Shown: positions 20,010 through 36,716, counted from the first letter of the stretch. The stretch is DNA of 41,463 nucleotides from Hypholoma sublateritium FD-334 SS-4 (GCA_000827495.1 KN817568.1:231161-272623), one strand, 5' to 3'. A program made the numbers and translations. Notes: generated by a model from the sequence alone, not told the origin.

Positions 20010-22563
20010 GCGCGTCGCCTCCTATTCTATTCTATTCTATCTATCTATCCTCCTTCCTCCTTCGTTCGTTTACTTTTTTGGGCACATGGGTTATTCGCGC
20101 TGAACGTTCTTGGATTCGTCCCGGTTAATGTCTCCTGGCTATCCACATACCCCTATCCTACACCGGCGCCGTAGTTTTCGCGCGCATGCGTCTAATTACT
20201 TACTAGCTATCTATCCTATCTATCGCTTACTGCACACCGTTCTCCTCCCTCCTTTTTGCTCCCGCTTTTCCCGCCTTTGCGCTTTGCTTCCGCGCACAAA
20301 ATGTAGTTTATCAACGACGTCCGCTCGTTCGTGTCTTATTTTCGCGCCTCGTACTGTACATAGCCCTACCCCCCGCTTAGTGTCACCGCCCGTCTGTTGT
20401 TACCCACCTAGTGTACCCGCCTGTTGTGTATGGAAATGCAAGAACCAATGTGTGTCGTTTTACTTCGCTCCGAGTTCGAGCGCGCTGTCTTGCTTAGGCG
20501 GAATGGAACTGGGAAAGATTGTTATTGTTGAGTGCCCACAGGTGTAATGCTCCGCACTTCTATTCTGCGCGTTCGACGCTTCTATGCTTTTTCCGGGAGG
20601 ATAGTATGCCACGGTGCGGCCGTACGTGTGTTGGTTATACTTGGCGCAATTGAATGCTGGGCGGGTTCGCGCTTCGAACTTCGAAGTTCTCGGTGCGTGC
20701 GCGCTGTCTGGTTCGAGGTGGGCTGGTCGTGTGTAGGTGGGCTTGGAAGGCTTCACTTCACGGGGGGCTCGCACTGCGCCGCAGTGATTTCTCTGCGAAG
20801 GAGAATAGAAGCACGTCCGTGCGTGCGTGACGGTGCGTCGCTACGCGTGAAGCACATAACCCACGGCATCGCGCGTGTCGTAAGCCCACATTCAATATGC
20901 ACGTACTTTCATGAATGGACGATAAGGCGCACTCGACGCGCTGCGAACCAGGAGGTATTTTAGGCCGCCGTTGCTCGCCTTCTCCTCTTCTCATCGGCGG
21001 GCTCCGCGTTGCGGTGGTTACGCCCCCACCCCCCCAGGCGTCGCCGTGGAACATACGTCGTACTAGCTCGGGCGACGCCTATTGTCTGCTCCATGTATGA
21101 ACGTGTGCAGCGTATGTAGTGCTCATTTGGGAGGGGGGATCCTGGGATGCGGCTGCGCCGCGATTCGGGCCCCGGATCCCGGGGTCATCGGCCCCCGCGC
21201 CCCAGCGCGTGCAAATTTCAGCGCGTGCATGCATGGACATATGGAATCCGGATGCAAGGCGATCGCCGCCGCGCTGATGGTGTGCTGCCCATCTGCGGCG
21301 CGCACAGGCGCACAGGCGCGCGAGTGCGCCTTGCTCCACCAGCGCCTGTGCGCTGGGGACCGGGGCGCAGGCGCTCGCGCACAGGCGGGAGGCACCAGAT
21401 TGGCGCCCCAGGACCGCGAGATCGCAGCGCGGTTGCACCCTATAATTGACGGCGCGCGCGGCGCCTTCGCAGTGCCTGGGCGTGCATCGCTATCGCCGTT
21501 CCGTCCATCGGCCCCTGGCGCAGGTGATTCCGTGCCCGCGTCCGCGCGGCCCCTTAATCGCGGCACGAGAGGCGGTGCTCGCTGTTCCGGTCTATGCAGG
21601 TACGTACGCTTGCGTTCGTACCGCAGAGCCGCATTCTGCGGGACGAGAGCAGACGAGAGCACAGTCCAGCCAGCCAGCGACGATCGGTGGGGAATCCTAG
21701 CGGATGTAACTGCTATAGCCTCCTTGGTCATCTGCTGATGATGTGAGCGCACTGCGGCCGAGGATTGACGCACCAATACGGTGCACATGTCCGGTTGGCT
21801 GCTGCATGATTACCTATGCTTACCTCAGAGTCAGAGATAGGGATCGTGGTGATTGCAGCCCTCGCAATTAAATTTCCCTGGCGCCTTCGCCCCGCCGCGT
21901 CACTTGACTGGTATTTTAAATGTAAGTATCGGCCTGCAGTCGCAGCGGCCGCGGGGCGAGGCCAGCTGACGTGATAAGCGCTTGCCAACGCCTCACAGGT
22001 TCTCTCGCCACGCGCAGATTCACCGTACCTGACCTCGGTTCCGCGAGACTTGCTCTTGGTGCCTGCCGATAATCCATCTGCCGTGTTCCTGCGTTTTCGC
22101 CCTGCTATGACGTCTGCATCATCCCGCTCAGCCTGCCTTCAGCGCAGAACACCCGCTCGTGCCTTCCACGCTGATCCCTCCGGGAGAATGCCGGTCGACG
22201 TTTCGCTTCGAGCCGTATTTACCTAACCAAGGCCTTAGAAAGCCACAATTCCAATACCATCGAGTATCAAATTCGTCTGTCAATCAATGCACAGATGTGT
22301 GGCATGATTAAAAACGACGATTGATATTGAATGGTCACGTAAGACGCAATCCCACCAATTGGATGAAATAGGGTCTGACATTGATTTGATGCTGCCTTTC
22401 CGTTTTTAATCTAAACTCGAACGGACAGGTGATCTCCATATCGTACACGGGGAAACCATACAGCGGGGATGGCGCACGTCAAGGGTTCGTAGAGTTGTGA
22501 TATACCTCCACCCGGGAGGGAAAGACTATATAGTAAAGCACGGAAAGATTGTGCAGCCGGTGT
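20010..22563. other. Interval between C2H2 factor and coiled-coil gene, no gene seen
   Basis: It starts with a TATTC/CTAT microsatellite (about 20022-20056) and pyrimidine-rich DNA that fits the C2H2 gene's 3' UTR, then a GC-rich stretch (about 20600-21750), then AT-rich DNA to 22500. Frames up to about 220 codons exist in the GC-rich part, but their composition is arbitrary and overlapping frames on the other strand are just as long. Both flanking genes end toward this interval, so it is a tail-to-tail spacer. Confidence 0.4.
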
Positions 22564-25500
22564 TTACGCGACAGGCCTGATCAACGGAGACGCATACGTG
22601 AAGTTCGCCGCGCCGCCGCTGGGGTGGTTGCGGGGCAGGGAGGGCGCGAATCCAGGCGGGTATGGGGTCAGGTTCTCCATACCGGGTATGGGACTGAGCG
22701 GTTGGAACCCCGAAGGGAAGTTGTCATCCGGCAACCGCGCTTCAATTCGTTCGCCGCCGTGTTCGCTAGTATATATACCGAGACCGCTATTCTCGGTGTG
22801 GGTATGAGGGTGTGGCAGCGGCCTGTTGGCTGACTCTGGGGTGAGAAGCACGGGGTCGACGACCGTTGTTCGATTCGATGGCGCCGATTGGTGCGTCGTC
22901 GTCTGCGTGTACGCTATGTTAGGAAATTACATGGAAGGTATCAGGGTAATTTAACATACCGGAGTTTGTACATCAATCTCTGGGATGGTAGCAGTCGAAG
23001 AGGGTCTGTCCTTTGATGAATGATCGCCGGTATCGAGCCTCGGGCGACCATAAGTGGGATTTGCAGGCGTGGCACTGCGGGGAGGGAACGCGGAATGACC
23101 ATGCGCCGTGGTGGGGTCATCAAATGGATCACCAAGTGGCATGGTTAATACCACCTCACGAGGGCGGCGCGAAGTGATTCCGTTGGTACGCATGGCAGCA
23201 GCCGATCCCGGCCTCGAGAACGACGGTGGTTCCGCTGTTCGTGGGCGCTATGAGAGTTCGCATCAGTGACCTAAATCGTACAGCGATGAAGGTTAATCAC
23301 CTCAATGTGGTTTCTGGATTCTCGACCTGTGGTCGGCGCGGTGGTAGTATCCCGAGATTTATATGGTGCGGGTGATACAGCCCTGGGAGGATCCCGCCTC
23401 GGCTCTGGCCATCGATCTCCCCCTCCGTCTACGTACGGGTTCGTCAATGCGCGCGGCCGCGATCGCAGAATCGGCTCTGGATCAGCTACCCGGCTACCCG
23501 CCTTATTAGCGCGCTCAAACTCAAAGCTCCGCGGCGGCGCGAGCATATCGAGCTCCGAGAGATGAGTTGATCCTACGGACCGCACAGATGTAGTACGTCC
23601 ATATTTCTCTGCATCATGCCGCGTGCGTGTCGTGTGCGCCGTGCTTTCGGTGTCGTCTTCCTTGTGCCGCGTTCGGTCGGCGTTAGTGACGCGGAACCGC
23701 GACTCCACGCCTCGCGTGCTCGACGCGGATGAAGGATTGACGGGCGGCGCCTCGGCGGCGACGGGTTTGGTGAGTTCATGCGGTGGCGGTAGCGCAATGA
23801 CCGAGTTCGCGTTCATGACGGGGATGTAGTTATCTGGAGGAAGGACGATAGGTTGATGCGCGACACTTGGGCTCCGGTTATACACTGGGACCGGATGTAT
23901 AGGCCCGTCGGAGGGCATGACCCTGATTGCTTCGGGGGCGTTGTGCGGGGGCATCGGCTCAGGAACGGGCGGCTGCGTCGAAGGGACACGGACAGGAACA
24001 GGCGTCGTGACGGTGCGTATTGGAAGTGAGTCTGGGTATCTGGCGACATCCGGGGGTTTCTTGTAATTCGGGTCGCCTGGAACATGTCGTGAATTGGCGG
24101 CATCTGCATAATTTCTTTGGGAGACCGAGGGACCAGGAGTACTTGAATCGGTACGCGGGTAAGGATTGTACGTTGAAACGATGGGGTTTAGAGATTGAGT
24201 GGCCGTGGCAACTGAGTCTCGGCGAATATGGGTTGTGGAAGGGCGAGAAGAGGGGGGCACAGCGGACTCGCGTTTCTTCGAAGACTTGGATTCTTTCCTT
24301 TGCGGTTCCGCCCTTTAAAAGTGATGTATTAGTCACTCTCGCGTTTCGGGCTGCGCTATAAAAGACTTACTTTGGTCTGGAAGTAGTCGAAGAACCAGAC
24401 GATGATCCTTCCCCTGGATAGGAATACGAAGAAATGTCGGATGCACGATCGGTCTCCGGCTGTCTGGAAGGCCTCTTCCTGGTAGATATATCATACATAT
24501 CATCCCAAGACACCGAAGTAGCTTGCTGGTAGACCCGTCCCTGCTTCAGTCCTTCCTCAAAGCCAGAACGCCTTCCTTCCTCCAGGGCATGCTCGACGGC
24601 GAGAGTTTGCGAAAGCCGCCTGATCTTCTCCTTGTTACGGGAAAGTTCATCCTGTGCTTCGACTCGCTGGCGTTCGACCCGATCCACTATTTCTTGCGCA
24701 CGAAAGATTTCTGTATACCATCGTGAGTAACCGCCGCTGCTTATTCACGACCGAGCGTACCTTTCTGCGCCGTTTCCAGCTGTACTTTGTACAGTCCCAA
24801 CTCCTCCCGTGCTTTATGAAGGTCTCTCTCGAGAACAAGTTTTGCTTCGTGTGTGCTCTTGAACAGCGACATCACCTCCGCCGCCTGTCGTTCCGCGTCC
24901 AACGCCCGCCGCTCCGCTTCGTTTGCTCGGGCCGTCTCGCGCGCCAAGCGCTCCCGCGACATCATCATGATCACCGATATCGAATCAGATGAGGAGCGGG
25001 AGTGCGATCCCGCATACCGATGGCGGCCAGAGTGTGAGGCAGGCGGGGTGGCATCGCGGATCGGGTCGCTGTGGCGGTGCCGATGGTCTTTCAGCTCCTC
25101 CGCGACACGGCGCGGGAGGCTCTTCGAGGCGTGCTTAGGCTTGAGGGAAGTCGGAGGCGTCTCGGTATGGCTCGCGTGGCTCTCCTGCGACATAGCAGGC
25201 GAATGCTTACGATTTGTAGACGTCACTCGTTTTGGATGTGCTGGGAGCGGTTTGTTGGACGAATGGTGAAAGGGAGTAGAGCCTGGTTCTGGTGGATTTA
25301 TGGGAACGGGAGGATACGGGGGAAGAGGTGGCAGTTCCGAGGGCATAGCATTGCTCGCTGCGCGAGGCGATCGAGAACCCGAATGTGACGATAAGGAAGA
25401 TGTTGGAGATGCTGTGGTGCTGACGGATTCCTGCCGCGCTACGATCTCCTCGAGCACTTTGGCGGCCGATCTGGTTGGTGTGGAGTACGCCCGCCACGAC

Positions 25501-25855
25501 CTGCGAAATGGCCGTTAGTCTAAAACCAGAAATCTAGTACGTTACAGACGAACTTGGGCATATCATCCTCGGGCATGGGTTCCGTGTTCATGAGGCCTGT
25601 GATTTCGGCAAGCTATAGGGAACGTCGGCGAAAATGCTGGTAATTTTGAAGCCCTGTCGATATGCAGAACACTAAGGATTCTCGGAGATGAAGGGATCAG
25701 CGTTCTGGGAAGTTTCAGGACCGAGTTACGTGGCGCATTACACTTCGTTCACTCGAAACGGGGGATGGTGGAATCGAAGGCGGGAGTGCAGTCTTGAGAG
25801 CGAAACTCGAAGCGGCAGTTGGCGGGTGTTCGTGACGGTATTTTGAGAAAAGCAT
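22564..25855 (-). CDS. Disordered coiled-coil protein, multi-exon, unknown function
   Basis: Five exons are well supported on the reverse strand: 25500-24761, 24710-24371, 24312-23301, 23247-22960 and 22902-22564. Introns are 50, 58, 53 and 57 nt, phases close exactly, and the frame ends in TAA. The product (about 905 residues from these exons) starts Ser/Pro/His-rich. It then has a Glu/Arg/Ala-rich coiled coil (about 24985-24560) and ends as a long Pro/Ser/Arg-rich disordered tail. No catalytic motif is seen. A Gly-Arg-Arg-Ser-Gly-Phe-Glu-Glu-Gly block follows the coil, as in several uncharacterised agaricomycete proteins. The 5' end is uncertain. A likely first exon is 25855-25730 (42 codons) and a second about 25653-25546, but joining them to the third needs one or two single-base frame corrections. 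A scaffold or cytoskeletal role is a guess only. Confidence 0.78.
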
Positions 25856-28256
25856 GGTTGACTGTGGAATATAAAGCCTGTCAAGAACGTTCTGTATGGG
25901 CTGGTATGAGCAAGTATGGGCGTGTCCAGGCAATCGTTATTGATGACGTACACGTGGTAGAGGCGTGCTTCTCATCGTGGCCAGTGATTCTACACCCGCC
26001 CGAATCCTGTTGTTGCCCGCTTATATCGAGCGTGTGCGCTATCGATAAAGTGTTATCTGCGTTATGCCGCACTCGGAAGAAATTTCTGCTCACCTATCCA
26101 TCTGACGCTCTAACATGATCAAAAACCATCCACGAACCCAACCGAATCGACGAATGAATAGTTTTCGCTGATTTCATTTGATTTTCACATGTTGAATATG
26201 TCATCTTCTTGGTTCTCTCGGTTGATCTTCCAATAGCATGATGGGGGGTCTCCGACAAGGTTAGATGCTGTGCCAAGTTTGAGCGCCAGGCTGTCGACTC
26301 GAAAGGCCCACGATCACATGGCTAGAACAAGGCTCAAAGCTCTAAGCGCTAGGCGCTCGTTGACCCGTTGGCTCAACAGTAACTTTGCAGCAGCCGCACT
26401 GTTGAAAAACAAAAAGAGAATATAAATACTCTGTAATAACGGGAAAAAACGTAGCCACAGCTGGAGAAATTTCGGCAAAATTTATTATTGGGGCAGATAG
26501 TGAAAACTTATAATAGTAAGAACGAGTAAGAACGTCCAGCCGACGTGCTCGGAACACGAAATCAATGTACACCCACAAGGGGTGATAAAATTCTCGTAGA
26601 AGGCGACTTGCAGAGTGCGAAATTTTATTGGCAGATGCACATGCGGTGGAACACAATGCGATCAGTGTAGCATACAGGCCAAGATACATTCTCAATTAGT
26701 CCATGTAGTACGTAGTGGTATATGTAAACATATATGATGTCAGGCTCGACGATGACAGACTAAAACACATCTATCCATTATGAGATTATTATTTTTGTCC
26801 GAACGCAAGATATAACAAGACGTCCTGGTCCCGGTATAGACGAAGAGGACTCAGAAATTCCTCACTAGGCGAAGCCTTTCCCGGTTCTAAGACCTTCGTA
26901 ATAATTCTCCATTCCGCATGAATACTTTCAAAGCACTACACCGCTGACGACAGTGTAATTTTAAAGTGCTTGCATACGTAAGTGGACAATTAATTGATCT
27001 GAGCTCGTGAAATAACAGGTACTCGGAAACAATGTTATATCCAGGCTTCAACGACGATTACTGTCAAACTTTACCAGCCAATAGCCGCGTTCGCGATAGC
27101 TCTATACACGGCAGTTTCCACGGCAGTTTCTGAATAAAAGTAAAGTAATAGATGGTAAATAAATACTGTACCTTAGATTCCTCCAACGCGTTACATACAT
27201 GTAATGGAAGTAAATATTAATATTTAACTCGACTCCAACGACGAAGGTACAAGACGGGGAACCCACGTTCGTAAATGTATATAGGTCCTTCCAGAATAGA
27301 CCTTTAAAAAATAGCAGAGCCCGAAAAGAAAATGGGTAAACCCAATCCATCTTCGAACGCCAACTTCAGACCGGAAATTCCGATCTCCCATACGCACAGC
27401 CTCCATAGGTCACAGTGCAATAATAGTCTCGAGCAGTACCACATACGATGCTATAGTCAAACCGCTCGCGCTCCACCTAAACCGCTTTTCGCGAGCCGTC
27501 CAAGCCCGTTATCTTAGCCCGCGGGGATATTCAGCGAGACGAACGAGCCAGCCAGCCAGCTAACGTAAACCGCGCGAACCGAGCGTGTACTACTTCGCCG
27601 CGCAGCCCGAATGCCACCCCCAATATTCCCATATTCGTGCACTATTTCCCCGCACCGCAGCGACGATCAGGAGCGCGCGCCACCGGCATCCCGTTCTCCA
27701 CGCGTAAATGCGCTTCTTCCCACTCGACGGTGCCGCGGGAAGAAGGCTCTAGGCACGCCAAGAGCAGCCCTCGCACAACGCCTCTAACTGCGGCCATTAG
27801 CAGCGCACACACGCCTATATAGCGTGGATTGTAAGGCGGATATAACGAACCGTGCGGCGTACGCGCACGCGCAATTAAACGGGGTACATTCAGCAGAATC
27901 GTAGCGTCGTAGCTGTAAGGGGTATGTATGGAAGATGGGAGGAACGCAGGCGGGAACACGTGCATGGGGCAATGCGAGATATAACTGTCGATGCGGAGCG
28001 CTGCAGGCATAGCAAAACAGGTGGGAATATGTAGCAATAGTGGGATAGGAGGGGAAGATCGTATTATGAATGATGCACAACAGCGAGACGGCACCCACCG
28101 TGCCGCGCGCTGGGGGAAGAAATAGGTCCTACACACAGAACGAACATGCCGCGCCGGTGAGCGCAGGCTAACAAGACATCTAGTCGGTTGGTCGGTCGTT
28201 TATACAGTTCTTCTTCGTTCACTTCTTCGTCGCTGCGTCTTCATGGAGCTTCACCG
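25856..28256. other. Spacer without a supported gene
   Basis: About 2.4 kb. It is AT-rich to about 27500 and then moderately GC-rich up to the kinase gene. The longest frame is about 117 codons (26695-26342, -), with a hydrophobic start but no family signal. The left part is upstream of the coiled-coil gene and the right part is the 3' flank of the kinase gene. Confidence 0.4.
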
Positions 28257-31690
<3,434 letters not shown>

Positions 31691-32119
31691 AATACCCGGC
31701 TCGTTTGCACCTCGTCTATTTCTTCGGCTGCGTATCTCCTGAGCCCAGAGGAGTATTTCCCGGCGTCTCTACGAACCAATTCGCCAACGCACTTTTTATC
31801 TGCCTGTCGCGCTGAGATAAGCGAGTTTGGGTTCGATATCACTGATTGAGCCATCACTCCTACGTCATCGCCGTAAGTAATTTTTGATAAACCAGGTTCT
31901 GAGGCAAGTACACTGTAACTGGCATCCAGTACATGTTCAACATCTACAATGAGCGGGCTGCAGTGGGAGCTTTTCATATCTCATTCCTCGGTCGAACATA
32001 AATTCGTGATTACAAATTATTAATATAGGGTACTAGCGCAGAAAGATATACGCGGACAGAACAGACACCAAAAATACAGCTGCAGAACAGCAACGTATAC
32101 CCCAACCAAGGCCGCCAGT
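31691..32119. other. Spacer between the small-gene copy and the F-box gene
   Basis: It matches the left-arm spacer 4121-4723 in reverse, but is shorter. About 31700-31945 is well conserved between arms, though the frames are shifted relative to each other. It contains the F-box gene's 3' flank. Confidence 0.4.
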
Positions 32120-33608
32120 CTACTCCTTGCCGCACCACACCGGCAGATCCGTGCGCGTCTCCAGCACGATCCTTGTCCCCCCGCGGCTCTCGAGCAGCGG
32201 CAGCAGGTCCTGGAACGCCTCCACAAAGCACGCGCGCTCCCCCGCGCTCGTCGTCGTCGTGCACATCCGCACTCGCAGCTCCGCGAGCCCCGCGAACGCG
32301 GCTCGCGCGAGCATCTCGTCGAGCGGGCGCCACACCGCGCCGATCCCGCTCTGCACGCGCACGCAGTGGCAGTCGATCTCGATGTGCGTGACGGGGCTGC
32401 GCGGCGCAGCGCCGGTGAGCGCGTCGAGCAGGCGGAGGACCTCTGGGAACGGCCCGTGCACGTGCGACTTGCGGAAGCTGACTGAGAAGCGGAGGGTGCG
32501 CAGCTGCTGGAGGAGCGCGAGGTTGATCGTGCCCGATGAAGCAGCTGGAAAGTGGCCGTATATTAGTGTTTGTTTTGAAAAGATAAAGGCAGCGTTAAGG
32601 GGTAATGTGTAAGAATAGCGCGATGAAGCGATCAGAAGGCAGAGAATAAAGAAGCGGGAGGTTGTGATAGGAGAAAGAAAGGCCGACACAGCGTGAGACG
32701 CAGGCCAATCGGAAATACTCACAGAAATGAATCGACGGCAGCCACTCGAGCGTCTCCAGATCCTCCCCGCTGCGCGTGATCAGCTCGCTCGCCGCGTCCG
32801 CAAACCCTTCTTCAAACGTCGGCGTCAGCGCGAGTCGCCTGAGCGTCGGCGTCCTCGCCCCCGCCAGCGCCCCCGCGATGACCCTGATCGTCGCCGGCGA
32901 CGTCCCGCGCAGGAAGAGGTTCTCCAAGCGCATCGTCCACCGCGCGCGGTACTCCGCGTCGACCGCAACAGCCCCGAGCGCGTCCACCTCGACGCACGAC
33001 AGGCTCAGCGTGCGCACCTGCCCGAGCGCCATCAGCAGCTGCGGCGGGAAGCGCGTGATGAACTCGAGCGCGACGCGCTGTAGAGCGGGCCGCCGGAAAA
33101 GCGCGGAGAGCGAGCTGCGAAGGTCTGCGGGGAGGCTCTTCCACGACGTCAGCTCGGCGTTGAAGCTCAGCGAGAAGTCCTCGACGCGCGGGAGCAGCTG
33201 TAGCGTCGCGGGGAGGCTCTTCGCCGTCGTGATCCACGACTCGTCCGTGCCGAAGTCCTCCTCGCCGCCGTCGCCGAGGTGCAGCTCGCGCACGTACTCG
33301 CCAATGTGTGGACTGGCGCTGAGCAGGCGGTGGAAGCGCTGGTAATACTTCTTGCGTGGCAGGCGGCGGTCGAGGTCGATCTTGCGGAAGAGGACCTTCT
33401 GTGCCTCGTACACGAAGTCCTTCGAGACGAGCGCGCACTGCTTCAGAGTGGTAATATCGTCTTTCGCGCCGACCTCTTCGATAATGGCCTCGATGAGCTC
33501 GGACGGAAGGGTGGGCTGCGTCATCACTACTACCATCCTAGCAGTGGTTCCCGGTGTTGAGGATGCAGAGGATCGTCGCTTCAGTAGGAGGGCTTTTAAG
33601 GTCTTCAT
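32120..33608 (-). CDS. F-box-like protein, intact copy of the duplicated pair
   Basis: Exons 33608-32723 and 32544-32120, with a 178-nt intron (GTGAGT donor, TTTCCAG acceptor), close to 436 residues. The F-box-like domain lies at about 33-80: Leu-Pro-Ser-Glu-Leu-Ile-Glu-Ala-Ile-Ile, then Leu-Lys-Gln-Cys-Ala-Leu-Val-Ser-Lys-Asp-Phe. It is followed by the usual agaricomycete pattern of Leu-rich helices and strands without a named repeat. Skp1 binding and SCF-type substrate recruitment are inferred from the family. Starts at Met25 or Met29 are also possible; the left copy keeps a Met near there. The frame is clean, while the left-arm copy has a stop and frameshifts, so this is the functional member. 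Its first-exon codons keep moderate GC, unlike the GC-inflated left copy. Confidence 0.88.
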
Positions 33609-34675
33609 GGTTTACTCCGTCTCCATTTGACGTCTGAGCAGCTCGAATTTATCTCGACCCCGTGTGCCTGACGGAGCTAGGAAGTAACCGTTGTAGCTAT
33701 GATCAATCACCGGCAGTCAAGTGATAGAACACGTACGTACCAAGCCCCAGCGCAGAAGCTGGGATTGATTGTACATTGGCGCAGAGTTGGAATGTCCTAC
33801 TCCTTCCTGTCTTCTAGATGGCGAAACGAGCCGTCAAATGGCGACCTCAGATTCCCCGCAAATGACATACCTCGGTAAAAATATCTCAAGATTCTCAACC
33901 CAAAAGCGGTGCTGGACACCCCTATACGTCTAATGTCATAGCACTTCCATGGGATAATTCGAGGGAGAGAAAGGATGTCGTGGCCGTACAACAGCATAAT
34001 GTGGGGGATGCCCGATGAATGTAGGTTGGTTCAAGGTTGGTTGGTACTAGAACGTCACAGGGTGGACCAAAATGTGCTTACCAAGCATCCCCCACGGCCC
34101 CGCTGATCTTGTTTTGGCGCGGAGTAGCGCAAGAGATTCTTAGTCTTAGAGAAGGGTAATACTTATCTACGGGCGTATTTCAGATGTACTAATCGTCGCT
34201 GGTGATCTTGTATTTTAGAAGTATGAGGAAGAGTATCCCGCCATATGATATGATTGGCACCAATTTCGTCACTGCTTAGTATTTCAACAACCCCATTTCA
34301 TTCAAATTTCGTTGTTAATTCGCGAAGTCCCGTCTCTTTTTTGATATATAATGTCCATATATTTCTCGTATATGGCTGTTCTTTCGGGTGTCGCAGTAAT
34401 TTAGTTTGTTTCAAGATACTTCAACACACGAGTTGATGTTTACAGATGCTATCGCGTTCATAATAATTATTTTTAGACTTGTCGTCTCAGCAAGCCGTAA
34501 CAGTTAACAATAAATATGTAGTGTATCTTTGGGCCTACGAGTTACAGGAGAAAAAAGAAGCAGAAGGTAATATTCGCTACGCACTAGCCTAATGCATCGC
34601 ATCACATCTGTCCCTGGGTGGAAATATGCACTATGATATGGTACGCAAAGATTTTCTACGTCCTACCCGTAAAGC
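33609..34675. other. 5' flank of the F-box gene, shared with the left arm
   Basis: It aligns in reverse with 1690-2669. AT content rises from 34150 on. A run of 28 bp (34074-34101) is identical in both arms. No coding frame is kept in both copies. Promoter elements of the F-box gene should lie here, but none is distinctive. Confidence 0.4.
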
Positions 34676-35368
34676 CTCCTGGTAACCAACTGTACATATG
34701 CCACTCTTCAAACCGGTTCATCATGCAATTTTGTGAAACACTCACCGAGGGACTACGATTCTCAATGATCTTCGATACCACTTGTGCCACGACTGGAACA
34801 CGACGGGAAAGATTCTCGCCGCAATGTAAACCGCCCCTGCTCGCGCAGTGATGACCGTCTCCGTGCAGTTGACCGTACGCCAGGTACGCGATGACCTCAT
34901 CGAATATCAGCTCGATGCTTTCTGCTGTATGTAGAGTGGATGATGTCTGAAATGGCCGTCTGCCTGCCCGTGCATCCAAGCGGGTCGAGTATAGCAACGA
35001 ACTTCCTATAAGATGGTGCATATGCATCGACGTCGCATTGCAGCGGGTGTTTTTTCCAGAAACGTTCGATAACGGGGGGTACAGTGAGGTGTCGTCATTT
35101 AGCCTGAAGCGTTAAAATGAGCGTGTGTAAACAAATCGATAGGGACACTCACTTGGACGTAAATCGGATGATTGGGCACGTTAAGCTGCTAAGGCACATT
35201 CTCCGTCGACGAGAGCGAAAATCCCTTCCTGCGTCCCGCCAAGCGTATATAGGTGCGTGGCTCCAGGCTGTGGACAATGAGTTACTTGAGGTGAAGCTCC
35301 CCATTGTCGGAGAGCTTGTCCGTTAACGACATAGGTTATAACTCGGGCGGCGCTTCCGGAACATTATC
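34676..35368. other. Unassigned DNA beyond the right arm
   Basis: Similarity to the left arm ends here. Short frames (about 123 codons on -, 69 on +) show no family resemblance. Confidence 0.3.
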
Positions 35369-35627
35369 ATGCCGGGCGGTATCATCCCGCCTAGTCTTGT
35401 CTCGTCCGGATCACAGGAGGACGAGGAACCACGCGAACGGAAAGCTAAGGAAAGGTACGCTCTATTAGGATCGGCCCTGGAACGATGAGAACATGACTCA
35501 CTGTTGCCCAACCAGACACTCTTCTCTACTGGCATCCAGATTCCACACTCCATGGCGGCTCACAGCGGGAAGCAACGTACTTGGCACTCAATGCGGTGTG
35601 TCAACCTTTCCGGAACCATGCGCGTAA
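35369..35627 (+). CDS. Possible small two-exon hypothetical gene
   Basis: An ATG at 35369 starts a protein-like N-terminus (Met-Pro-Gly-Gly-Ile-Ile-Pro-Pro-Ser, then an acidic/basic Glu-Asp-Glu-Glu-Pro-Arg stretch). It meets a GTACGC donor at 35455. A 61-nt intron with a CATGACTCAC branch-like site ends in CAG at 35515, and the frame closes at TAA 35627, giving 65 residues. No family is recognised. More exons downstream are possible, so the real gene may be longer. Confidence 0.25.
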
Positions 35628-36716
35628 CACACGACATGGGTATCCTACCGTTTGAGGTCCAGTTGCATGTACCCAAGCTATCCGCCGTCCAGTGCACTTC
35701 ATGCGTTGACCGAAGTTCTTCGCTTTGTTTCTTCTACGACAAGGCCAAATTCGAGCATATATCATGGGCGAGTTTGTGAGGGATGAAGCGTGGTCTCGGG
35801 GTTGANGGGAGGGCAAGGCGTGCAGAGTGTCGTTGTATGTCTTCGCAATTTGGGGCATGGCGGCGGAGAGGGACGCGCCGGCAGGCGGGGCGGCAGGAAA
35901 AGAGAGGAGGGACCGCGCTCTGGGATGCGGAATGGCGGGCGGCCTGGAGCTCGGCCACGGCGCCTGTGCTGCTGGATGTGCTGGCGGTGGTGATGCGGGA
36001 GTTCTTCCTGCGAGGTTGTCGTCTTCCAGGGTGCTCGGGAAGTCGATGTGCGAGAGGGGAGAGGCCAACTGGAACGTTAAACTTCGTGACGTCCTTGGCT
36101 ACGGCATGCGGGGTGTGTTGAGAAGAGTGGGAATAACAAATCTGCAGGTGTCGGTGCCGGGTGATCGAATGGGTGAGTGCGCAATCCTACATGTACAGCT
36201 CACGCACATGGCGAGGATGACGGGCCTCTGGGTTAAAGTCGCCTTGGTCTGCGGGATGGGGTTCCTGACAGCCTTGAGGCGCCCGAGGCTGATCGTCATT
36301 GTCGTCGACGAACAAGAGCGCGTGGGAACATCGTGGCCGGCGCATTCCGCGGTCCATTTTGCCAGTGCCTGAGCGCGAGCAGCAGCGTGTGTTAAATTTC
36401 AAGGCGGTGGCCGCGCAAATAGGCGCCGGACAAGCCTCGCGCTTTTCAGCCCATCCACAGCGCCGATTTGCCACATCTCCGCTTTCCTCGAGGTGTAANA
36501 GACGGAGCGCATTCTTTTCCAGTGTNCCCGCGCTCTACTTTCGACAGAGTTGTCGAATTATACGCTTCACGCACCCCTGGCATACGGTTACCGGGCGAGA
36601 AGGTCGCCGACTGCAGGTACCAAGCGATCGGCCTCGACGAGGACTCATTAATTAGCAGCAGCCCAGAATGCAGCTCCGCCTCTCCAGGAACAGCCCGGCT
36701 TATCTTTTCCGCTTCG
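35628..36716. other. Unresolved interval, possibly a broken multi-exon gene
   Basis: Open stretches on the reverse strand (about 36060-35800 and 36300-36170) look partly protein-like, with Ser/Thr/Ala-rich text near 36000. Single Ns (35806, 36500, 36527) and frame changes prevented a consistent model. A 181-codon frame on the forward strand (35827-36372) overlaps them and looks less natural. Confidence 0.3.

Noticed and set aside
21082..21738. 218-codon forward frame
   Set aside because: Cys/Ala/Arg-rich text in GC-rich DNA, with a reverse frame of similar length opposite. Nothing recognisable.
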